DNA of 64,000 nt from a bacterium (GTDB taxonomy: Bacteria; Pseudomonadota; Alphaproteobacteria; Caulobacterales; Caulobacteraceae): assembly GCA_030824495.1 (NCBI GenBank), contig JAVBXP010000035.1, forward strand, positions 1 to 64,000, given 5' to 3'. Shown here piece after piece: positions 1-7,424 of this stretch. The notes below the pieces were generated by a model. It worked only from the letters and a program-made list of their open reading frames with translations. It was not told the origin of the DNA and searched no databases. Numbering within the stretch: the first letter of the stretch is position 1; each line of letters begins with the position of its first letter. The translations under genes and the position numbers were made by a program.

Positions 1-112
1 GCTCCCGAGCCGTCAGCTTGCCCTTGGCGTGCTGGCTGGCGATCCGCCGCTCGCCCCCGCCCAGCCGAGCCTCGCCCCGACGCTTCTCCAGCTCTTCAAG
101 GATGTGCTTCAT
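1..112 (-). CDS. pccB: propionyl-CoA carboxylase beta subunit, 5' end only
   Basis: The 5' end of a minus-strand gene cut by the window edge; 37 codons are visible from the ATG at 112-110. The translation begins MKHILEELEKRRGEARLGGG and continues with a QHAKGKLTARER stretch, the characteristic N-terminus of the carboxyltransferase (beta) subunit of propionyl-CoA carboxylase. The enzyme carboxylates propionyl-CoA to methylmalonyl-CoA with the biotin-carrying alpha subunit, in the cytoplasm. It is divergent from the ScfR-type regulator at 256, an arrangement known for propionate assimilation loci in alphaproteobacteria. Only the N-terminus is seen, so the rest of the gene cannot be judged. Confidence 0.85.
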   Translation of the reverse strand, partial: MKHILEELEKRRGEARLGGGERRIASQHAKGKLTARE

Positions 113-181
113 CGGGCCCTTTGGTGAAACTGTGGGGACTAAACGCCACCGAATTTCGGCGTGGATCGTGCAGAAATCAGA

Positions 182-256
182 GATTTGCACTACGATTCAA
201 CCAAGATCGTGCATAAGCTTCGCGCCTGCCCTCGCCTATTTTGTAAAGTTGCGAAA
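182..256. promoter_or_regulatory. candidate ScfR operator region between pccB and scfR
   Basis: The 143-bp divergent spacer holds TTTGTAAA (240-247) followed one base later by TTGCGAAA (249-256), both one change from the palindrome TTTGCAAA, plus an isolated TTTGCA at 184-189. As I recall, ScfR/PccR/PrpR-type regulators bind pairs of TTTGCAAA-like sites, so this is a reasonable operator. The close pair overlaps the regulator's own start codon and could serve autoregulation. The spacing differs from the published paired motif, so this is inference only. Confidence 0.35.
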
Positions 257-1683
257 TGCGCCAGAAAGTCTTCGTCGGTCCCCGCGTCCGCGCCCTGCGT
301 GAAGCACGTGGCTGGAAGCTGGAGGCCTGCGCGACCCGGCTCGGCATCTCGGTCAGCTACCTGTCACAGATCGAGGCCAATCAACGGCCCGTCAGCTCCC
401 GCGTCCTGATCGCCCTGGTCGAGACCTTCGACGTCGCCGCCGAAGCGCTGGACGCCGACAACGACCAGCGCCTGCTGGCCGATCTGCGCGAAGCGGTCGC
501 CGAGGCCTCGGCCGGCGCGCCGCCCATTCCTCTCTCTGAGTTGCGCCAGGTGGCCCAACAGTCGCCGGGCTTCGCTCACCGCTACCTTCAACTGCACCAC
601 GCCTATCGCCGGATGGACGAGCGCCTGAAGCTGACGGAGGAGGCCGTCGCCCTGGACGAGGCGGTCGCCGCCAGCGCCCTGCTGCCCTACGAGGAGGTCA
701 GGGACTATTTCCACTACTGCGACAACTACGTGCACGCCCTCGACATAGCGGCTGAGGCGCTGTCGCCACGGTGCATTGGCCGGGATGGCGAGAGCCTCGA
801 GCGGGCCTTGGAAAACTACCTCCAGCAATCGCTCGGCATCGTTATCGAGCGACGGTTCGCCGGGGATCTGCTCCGCCGACTGGATCCCGCCACACGCGTC
901 CTGACCCTGAATTCTGCGCAGCCGATCGAGAGCCGTTGCTTTCAGATGGCCTATCAGATCGTGGCCGAAGACCTGGGCGCGATCATTGAAGCCGAACTGG
1001 CGGCCGCCGGGCTGCGCAGCCCCGCGGCCCAGGCCATCGGCCGGATCAGCCTGACCAACTACGCCGCGGGCGCTCTGCTGCTGCCCTACGAGGCGTTTCG
1101 GGCCCAGGCCATGGTCACCCGCCATGACGTCGACCGTCTGGCCCTGCAGTTCCAGACCAGCTTCGAGCAGACATGCCACCGGCTCAGCACCCTGCAGCGG
1201 CCTGGATCGCGCGGGGTGCCGTTCTATTTCCTGCGGGTCGACCGCGCCGGCAACATCACCAAACGCCATAGCGCCACCCGATTCCAGTTCGCCCGGTTCG
1301 GCGGGACCTGCCCACTGTGGAATATTCATGAAGCCCTGGACGGCGCGGGCCAGACTCTCATCCAGCTCGCCGAGATGCCGGACGGCGAGCGCTACCTCTG
1401 CTTGGCCTGGGGGATTGAAAAGCGCTCGGGCTCGCACCTGGAGCCTGGGCGTCGCTACGCACTGGGCCTCGGCTGCGACGTGCAGCATGCCAGCGCCCTG
1501 GTCTATGCCGATGGCCTCGACCTGAAAGCTCGGGCCACCCCCATCGGCGTAAGCTGCCGGATCTGCGAACGGGAGAACTGCCGGCAACGGGCCTTCCCGC
1601 CCATTGATCGCGCGCTGGCGGTGCCCGGCGCCGAACGGTCGATCGTCCCGTTCACCCTACGGCCGCTCAAGACCCCAGCCTAA
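256..1683 (+). CDS. short-chain fatty acyl-CoA regulator (ScfR/PccR family)
   Basis: 475-residue XRE-type regulator. Residues about 8-62 form a helix-turn-helix (RALREARGWKLEACATRLGI, then SYLSQIEANQRPVS). The middle is an ImmA/IrrE-like segment. The C-terminal DUF2083-like part ends with a cysteine-rich CRICERENCRQRAFPPID, typical of ScfR proteins that sense acyl-CoA esters. Family members such as PccR of Rhodobacter control propionyl-CoA carboxylase. Here the gene diverges from pccB, which supports the same job. The start ATG has no clear Shine-Dalgarno sequence, so the message may be near-leaderless. Confidence 0.85.
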   Translation: MRQKVFVGPRVRALREARGWKLEACATRLGISVSYLSQIEANQRPVSSRVLIALVETFDVAAEALDADNDQRLLADLREAVAEASAGAPPIPLSELRQVAQQSPGFAHRYLQLHHAYRRMDERLKLTEEAVALDEAVAASALLPYEEVRDYFHYCDNYVHALDIAAEALSPRCIGRDGESLERALENYLQQSLGIVIERRFAGDLLRRLDPATRVLTLNSAQPIESRCFQMAYQIVAEDLGAIIEAELAAAGLRSPAAQAIGRISLTNYAAGALLLPYEAFRAQAMVTRHDVDRLALQFQTSFEQTCHRLSTLQRPGSRGVPFYFLRVDRAGNITKRHSATRFQFARFGGTCPLWNIHEALDGAGQTLIQLAEMPDGERYLCLAWGIEKRSGSHLEPGRRYALGLGCDVQHASALVYADGLDLKARATPIGVSCRICERENCRQRAFPPIDRALAVPGAERSIVPFTLRPLKTPA

Positions 1684-1912
1684 AATGTTGACTTCCCGAC
1701 GAGGGCGCGGCCAGCATGCGTAAGTAGAGCTAACGGACAGCTCACCCTTGACGGGCTGTTCCAACGCCGTCGCTGTTACGAGGGTAGCGTATGGGGGCTT
1801 GGCAAACAGCGGCGGACACCGACGCCAAGGATCGTGACCCAGTCGGGTCCGCCTCCGACTTGCTCCAGCGTCCTTCACCGACCTCAACCGTCGCCTGCAA
1901 GGATGTCGTTCG

Positions 1913-3724
1913 TTGAGCGACATCACCATCATGGCGGCCATCATCGCGGTCGCGGTCGTCCTGTTCGTCTGGAACAAACTTCCGGTCGTCGTGGTGGCCA
2001 TGGGCACGGCCCTGGCGCTCTACGCGACCGGCGTCCTGTCGCTGGACGACGCGCTGAGCGGCCTGGGCGACCCCGCCGTCATCTTCATCGCCACACTGTT
2101 CATCGTCAGCGCGGGGCTGGAAGCCACAGGCCTGACGACCTGGGCCGGCCAGATGTTGATCGCGAAGGCAGGCGAGAACAGCCGCGCGCGGCTGCTGGTC
2201 CTGACCGCCTTGCTCGTGGCGTTCCTGGCGGCCCTGATCAGCGTGAACGGCGCTGTGGCCGCCCTGCTGCCTGTCGTTGTGGTCATGGCGATGCGCCTGA
2301 AACGCGCCCCTTCGCAACTGCTCATGCCGCTGGTGTTCTCGGCCCACGCCGGGTCGCTGCTGGCCCTGACCGGGTCGCCGGTCAACGTGTTGATCTCCAA
2401 TGCGGCAAGCGATGCAGGTTTGGGACGCTTCGCGTTCTTCGAATTCGCGCTTGTCGGCGCGCCGCTGCTGCTGGGGTCGATCGCGATCATCGTGTTCTTC
2501 GGCGAGCGGCTGCTGCCGAACACTATCAGCCGGAAGATCCCGGCCGATCTCAGCACCCACGCCCAGACCCTGGTCGAGCAATACGGCCTCAGCAGCGACG
2601 CCTTCCAGATGCGGGTTCGCGCCAGTTCTCCCTTCGTCGGCGCCCCGATAACCTCCATCGATCTGCGGAGCTTCCCGGACCTGCAGCTCATCGCGGTCAA
2701 GCAGGACGACGGTAATCCCCCGCGTCGAAAGAACATCGCAGAGGGCGACTTCTTCATCCTGCGCGGCAGTCCAGACGCAGCCGTGGCTTTCGCAGCTCAA
2801 AACCATCTGGCCTTCCGCGAGCAGAACGCCGCCGCCGAGTTGCAGGACACGCTGTTCAACCGCAATTCCGGCCTGGCCGAGGTCATCATACCGCCGCGGT
2901 CGGGCATGATCGGCACAGCAGTGTTTCCGGGCATGATCACCGAGAGCGGCGACCTGATCGTGCTGGCCGTCCAGCGACGCGGCACGGACCTGATCCCCAA
3001 CGAAACCATCCTCGAAGCTGGCGACACCCTGCTGCTCCAGGGCACCTGGAAGGCGCTGGACCTCAACCTCAACGATCCCGACGTCCTGATGGTCAATTCG
3101 CCCGAAGTGGTTCGCCGTCAGGCCGTGCCATTGGGCGCAGGCGCCAAGCAGACCGTGGTGATCCTGCTGGCGATGGTGGTCATGCTCGCCACCGGAATTG
3201 TCCCGCCTGTCATCGCCGGCATGCTGGCCGCGGGCGCGATGATCCTGACCGGCGTCCTGACGGTGGAGCAGTCCTTCCGCTCCATCAACTGGACGACCGT
3301 CATTCTGGTTGGCGCAATGATGCCGCTCTCGACCGCCATGTATGAGACCGGCGCGGCGGCTCTGCTCGCCGACGGGCTCGTCAACATCGTGGGCGACTCC
3401 GGCCCGGTCTTCCTGCTGGCGGGCCTGTTTATTCTCACCGCCGTGCTCGGCCAGTTGATCAGCAACACGGCCACCGCCCTGATCGTGATCCCAATCGCCC
3501 TGGCCGCCGCCCAAGGCATGGGCGTGTCGCCCCGGCCGGTGTTGATGAGCGTCGGCGTCGCCGCGGCCGCGGCCTTCCTGACCCCCATCGCCACGCCGAC
3601 CAACCTCATGGTCATGGCGCCCGGCGGCTACAAGTTCAGCGACTACTGGAAGCTCGGCCTGCCGCTGCTGATCTGGTTCTTCATCGTCGCCACCTTCTAC
3701 GTCCCCCTGATCTGGCGGTTCTGA
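1913..3724 (+). CDS. SLC13-family permease with two TrkA-C domains
   Basis: 603-residue integral membrane protein. About five hydrophobic segments (residues 5-190) are followed by two TrkA-C/RCK-C regulatory domains (about 205-290 and 300-375), then a second membrane half ending at the C-terminus, the usual layout of bacterial SLC13/ArsB-type anion permeases. SLC13 members carry dicarboxylates, sulfate or other anions; the substrate cannot be told from sequence. I take the TTG start because an AAGGA sits 9 bases upstream; an in-frame ATG at 1931 is the alternative. It heads a same-strand set with the AbgT transporter and the aminopeptidase. Confidence 0.8.
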   Translation: MSDITIMAAIIAVAVVLFVWNKLPVVVVAMGTALALYATGVLSLDDALSGLGDPAVIFIATLFIVSAGLEATGLTTWAGQMLIAKAGENSRARLLVLTALLVAFLAALISVNGAVAALLPVVVVMAMRLKRAPSQLLMPLVFSAHAGSLLALTGSPVNVLISNAASDAGLGRFAFFEFALVGAPLLLGSIAIIVFFGERLLPNTISRKIPADLSTHAQTLVEQYGLSSDAFQMRVRASSPFVGAPITSIDLRSFPDLQLIAVKQDDGNPPRRKNIAEGDFFILRGSPDAAVAFAAQNHLAFREQNAAAELQDTLFNRNSGLAEVIIPPRSGMIGTAVFPGMITESGDLIVLAVQRRGTDLIPNETILEAGDTLLLQGTWKALDLNLNDPDVLMVNSPEVVRRQAVPLGAGAKQTVVILLAMVVMLATGIVPPVIAGMLAAGAMILTGVLTVEQSFRSINWTTVILVGAMMPLSTAMYETGAAALLADGLVNIVGDSGPVFLLAGLFILTAVLGQLISNTATALIVIPIALAAAQGMGVSPRPVLMSVGVAAAAAFLTPIATPTNLMVMAPGGYKFSDYWKLGLPLLIWFFIVATFYVPLIWRF

Positions 3725-3878
3725 TGAGAACGACCCCGGAGACCTCCACGACTCCGCCACCAACCTAACGGCACGGTTGCATTTTAGATAATTGCGCGCC
3801 CAATTGCAGATACGTCACCGGTTCTCGCCGCCTAGCTCAGGCTGACGACAGAGCAGATCTTTTGAAGGACTGACGCCC

Positions 3879-5417
3879 GTGAACCAACCCGCAGCAGCGC
3901 AGAGGTCAACGACCCAGCGCTTTCTTGATGCGATCGAGAAGGTGGGGAACAAGGTCCCCCACCCTGCGGTCATCTTCCTGATCCTGATCGCAATTGTCGT
4001 GGCTCTATCCCACGTCTTCTACCTGATGGGCGTCAGCGTCACCTATCAGGTCGTCAATCCCGAAACCCATCAGGTCGAGAACGCTGCAGCGACGGCCAAG
4101 AGCCTGCTCACCGGCGACGGCATCCGGTTCATGTTCACCGGCGTCGTCCAGAACTTCATGAATTTCAACGCGGTCGGGGTGATCATCGTCGCCATGGTCG
4201 GGGTGGGGGTCGCCGAATCCGCCGGCCTGATCAAGGCCCTGATCCGCAAACTGGTGATCGTCGCTCCCCGCAAGGCCCTCACCTACATCCTGGTCTTCGT
4301 CGGCATCCTGTCGAGCATCGCGGCCGACGCCGGCTACCTGGTGCTGATCCCGCTCGCCGCCGCCGCCTTCATGAGCGTTGGGCGCCATCCGCTCGCCGGC
4401 CTCGCCGCCGCCTTCGCCGCGGTGGCCGGCGCGTTCGGGGTGAACATCCTGATCGTTCCGCTCGACGGTATCCTGACCGAGATCACCAACGACGCCATCC
4501 ACCTGATGAACCCGGCCATTTCGATCGGCTTGGCCGCCAACATCTGGTTCTCGATCGCCTCCGTCGTATTGCTGACCGTCGTGGTCGCCATCGTCACCGA
4601 GAAGGTGGTCGAGCCCCGGCTCGGCCCCTGGGGTGAAGTCGACGAGGAAGTCGAGAACGCCAAGCTGGCGCCCGAAGAGGTCCGCGGTCTGAGGTTCGCG
4701 ACCTTCGCCTTGGTCGCGGTGGCGATCTTCCTGGCCATACTGACCGTCCCGTCAGGCGCCCCGCTGCGCGATCCGGTCACCGACGCCCTGGTCGGCAATT
4801 CACCCTTCATGAACAGCCTGATCGTCGTCATCGCCCTGGTCTTCATGGCCATGGGCATCGGGTATGGCTATGGCGCCAAGACGATGACCAGCATGAACGA
4901 CGTCATCGACGCCATGACCCAGGCGATCGCCAGCTTGGCCAGTCTGATCTTCCTGCTGCTGATCATCAGCCAGTTCCTGGCCTATTTCGAATACACCAAC
5001 ATGGCGACCCTGGCCGCGGTATCTCTGGCCGACATCCTGACCCAGGCCGACGTGGACGCCCTGTGGCTGCTGATCGGCTTCGTCGTCGTGGTCATGATCC
5101 TCGACCTGATCATCACCGGAGCGATCCCGAAATGGGCGATCTTCGCGCCGATCTTCGTCCCACTGTTGATGAAGCTCAACATGTCGCCGGAAGCCGTGCT
5201 GGCCGCCTACCGGGTAGGCGACTCGCCGATGAACGCAGTGACCCCCCTCAACGCCTATTTCGCCATGATCGTGGTGTTTGCGCAGCGCTATCAGAAGGAA
5301 GCCGGCGTCGGCACGATCATCGCGCTGATGCTGCCCTATGTCGTCGCGATCGGCGTGAGTTGGACACTCCTTCTGGCCGCCTGGCAGATCCTTGGATTGC
5401 CATGGGGCGTGAACTGA
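3879..5417 (+). CDS. AbgT-family transporter
   Basis: 512-residue membrane protein of the AbgT (p-aminobenzoyl-glutamate transporter) family. It has a short cytoplasmic N-terminus (QRFLDAIEKVGNKVPHPAVI), many hydrophobic segments across the whole length and the family's C-terminal re-entrant pattern near YRVGDSPMNAVTPLNAY. Characterised members import p-aminobenzoyl-glutamate (E. coli AbgT) or export sulfonamides (MtrF, YdaH). It starts at GTG with GAAGGA 9 bases upstream. A leucyl aminopeptidase follows after 36 bases, so import of a small peptide-like substrate followed by hydrolysis is a reasonable inference. Confidence 0.85.
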   Translation: MNQPAAAQRSTTQRFLDAIEKVGNKVPHPAVIFLILIAIVVALSHVFYLMGVSVTYQVVNPETHQVENAAATAKSLLTGDGIRFMFTGVVQNFMNFNAVGVIIVAMVGVGVAESAGLIKALIRKLVIVAPRKALTYILVFVGILSSIAADAGYLVLIPLAAAAFMSVGRHPLAGLAAAFAAVAGAFGVNILIVPLDGILTEITNDAIHLMNPAISIGLAANIWFSIASVVLLTVVVAIVTEKVVEPRLGPWGEVDEEVENAKLAPEEVRGLRFATFALVAVAIFLAILTVPSGAPLRDPVTDALVGNSPFMNSLIVVIALVFMAMGIGYGYGAKTMTSMNDVIDAMTQAIASLASLIFLLLIISQFLAYFEYTNMATLAAVSLADILTQADVDALWLLIGFVVVVMILDLIITGAIPKWAIFAPIFVPLLMKLNMSPEAVLAAYRVGDSPMNAVTPLNAYFAMIVVFAQRYQKEAGVGTIIALMLPYVVAIGVSWTLLLAAWQILGLPWGVN

Positions 5418-5453
5418 CACCGCGCACCGCCACACCCGTCTAGGAGAGTGCTG

Positions 5454-6947
5454 ATGAACATCACCTTGTTGAGCGGATCGCCCGAAACGATCCAGACTGG
5501 CACGTTGGTCATCGGCGTCTTCGCCGACGGCGCGCTTCCACCCACCGCCCAGCTGCTGGACGCGGCGCTGGGCGGCCGCCTCGCCTCGCTCGTAAAGCTT
5601 GGCGAAGTCGGGGCTGAGGCCGGGTCGACCCTGGTGCTGCACGGACCGACCGGCGTCGCCGCTGAGCGGCTGCTGATCGTCAGCCTGGGCAAGACGCAGC
5701 CGCTATCCGAAAAGGCCTTCCGCGATGCATTGGCCGGCGCCGGCAAGGCGCTGGCCTCCAGTGTCGCGACGCAGGCCTGCGTCATCCTCTCCGATCTGGC
5801 CCCCGCCGGTCGCTCGCCCGAATGGCGGCTGCGCCACGCCGCCCGCATCCTCGCCGACGGGGCCTATCGTTTCGACGCACCTGGCAAGCGACGCGACGCA
5901 CCCAAGCCACCTGGCGCTGGCGAGATCGGCCTGCTGATTGAGGCGCCGACCACCGAAGAGCTCAAGACCGCCGCCCGCGAAGGCGCAGCCATCGCCGAGG
6001 GCATGGCGCTCGCCAAGGATCTGGGGAACCTGCCACCCAACGTCTGCAATCCGGGCTATCTGGCCGAGACCGGCCAAGCCCTGGGCAAGGAGTTCGGTTT
6101 CGAGGTCGATGTCCTTGAGCGCGCCGATCTCGAAAAGCTCGGCATGTGGTCGCTGCTGGCGGTAGGCCGCGCGTCCTACTCCCCCTGCAAGCTGGTCGTG
6201 ATGCACTATCGCGGCGGCCCGGCGGGCGCCCAACCGATCGTCCTGGTCGGCAAGGGCGTCACCTTCGACACCGGCGGCGTCTCGCTAAAGCCCGCCGCAC
6301 TGCTCGATGAAATGAAGTACGATATGAGCGGCGCTGGCAGCGTGCTCGGCACGCTCAAGACTATCGCCCGCCTCGGCCTGCCCATCAACGTCATCGGCAT
6401 TGTGCCGGCCGTGGAGAATATGCCAGGCGGCAACGCCGCCCGCCCCGGCGACGTCGTCACCTCAATGTCGGGCCAGACTATCGAGATCCTGAACACCGAC
6501 GCCGAGGGCCGCCTGATCCTCTGCGACGCCCTGACCTATGCCGAACGCTTCAATCCCGCCTGCGTCGTGGATATCGCGACCCTGACCGGCGCCTGCGTCG
6601 TCGCCCTGGGCAGTCACGCCAGCGGCCTGTTCGCCAACGACGAGCCCCTGGCGGCCGAACTCCTGAAGGGCGGCGTCGATTCAGGAGACCGCGCCTGGCA
6701 GCTTCCCCTGTGGGACGACTATCAGGTGCAGCTGAAAAGCAATTTTGCCGACATGAGCAATCTTGGCGGACCGGCCGCCGGTTCCGTCACCGCCGCCTGC
6801 TTCCTTGCGCGCTTCACCAAGACCTACAAATGGGCGCACCTGGATGTCGCTGGCACAGCCTCGATCGGCGGCGACGCAAAGGGTTCGACGGGCCGGCCGG
6901 TGCCATTGTTGTCGGAGTTTCTGCTGTCTCGGTCGCAGGCTACCTAG
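5454..6947 (+). CDS. pepA: leucyl aminopeptidase (M17)
   Basis: 497 residues, the normal size for M17 cytosolic leucyl aminopeptidases. The C-terminal catalytic half carries the two-metal signature NTDAEGRLILCDAL and an upstream GKGVTFDTGGVSLKP with the metal-binding Lys/Asp. The N-terminal half is the usual macro-like domain. It releases N-terminal amino acids from peptides as a hexamer. I chose the ATG at 5454 because AGGAGAG lies just upstream; a GTG two codons earlier overlaps that ribosome-binding site. It is likely cotranscribed with the AbgT transporter. Confidence 0.92.
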   Translation: MNITLLSGSPETIQTGTLVIGVFADGALPPTAQLLDAALGGRLASLVKLGEVGAEAGSTLVLHGPTGVAAERLLIVSLGKTQPLSEKAFRDALAGAGKALASSVATQACVILSDLAPAGRSPEWRLRHAARILADGAYRFDAPGKRRDAPKPPGAGEIGLLIEAPTTEELKTAAREGAAIAEGMALAKDLGNLPPNVCNPGYLAETGQALGKEFGFEVDVLERADLEKLGMWSLLAVGRASYSPCKLVVMHYRGGPAGAQPIVLVGKGVTFDTGGVSLKPAALLDEMKYDMSGAGSVLGTLKTIARLGLPINVIGIVPAVENMPGGNAARPGDVVTSMSGQTIEILNTDAEGRLILCDALTYAERFNPACVVDIATLTGACVVALGSHASGLFANDEPLAAELLKGGVDSGDRAWQLPLWDDYQVQLKSNFADMSNLGGPAAGSVTAACFLARFTKTYKWAHLDVAGTASIGGDAKGSTGRPVPLLSEFLLSRSQAT

Positions 6948-7103
6948 AGGAAAGTGGGCTCGATGAGACCTTTCGCTCGCAGGCGATGCATCGCAAAGGC
7001 GAGAAAGAGATGGTCTGCATCTGGCTCTTTGCGACGTTCCGCCCTATCGCCGCCACCTTACGCCCTATGGTCCCTTTCGGTCCGCGACGTGGGCGGTGTT
7101 TAA

Positions 7104-7409
7104 GTGAATGGCATGAACGACTTCATCGATCTGACCGGGGCCTCCGGCGCGACCTACCGTTTCCGCCGCCGAGCCGTGGCCGGCGATCACCTGCCGATCG
7201 CAGGTAATTTCGCCTTGGTGACCCTTGTCGACGGCAAGGTAACCGTTACCACGCTTGGTAAATCCAACGATCTCTCGCGCCTGGTCGCTCCGACCGAGCC
7301 GCCGGAAGCACAGGTCTACACACGCCTGAATGTCGCGCGGGCGATCCGGACTTCCGAGCACGACGACCTGGCCGCCGCCTATCCCGCGGCCGAAGTCATC
7401 GAGCACTAG
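7104..7409 (+). CDS. small conserved-type hypothetical protein
   Basis: 101 residues, soluble, no signal peptide or membrane segment, rich in beta-type sequence in its first half (FIDLTGASGATYRFRRR) and acidic at the C-terminus. It lies 156 bases after pepA and its stop is 15 bases from the stop of the convergent autotransporter gene. GTG at 7104 or ATG at 7113 could be the start. Codon use matches the neighbours, which supports a real gene. I do not recognise a family. Confidence 0.6.
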   Translation: MNGMNDFIDLTGASGATYRFRRRAVAGDHLPIAGNFALVTLVDGKVTVTTLGKSNDLSRLVAPTEPPEAQVYTRLNVARAIRTSEHDDLAAAYPAAEVIEH

Positions 7410-7424
7410 GCCGCCTTCGGCCGG

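Noticed and set aside
1742-3763. 673-codon minus-strand frame opposite the SLC13 permease
   Set aside because: Composition (His, Gln, Asp, Arg-rich) is that of an antisense shadow and the permease frame is clearly the coding one.
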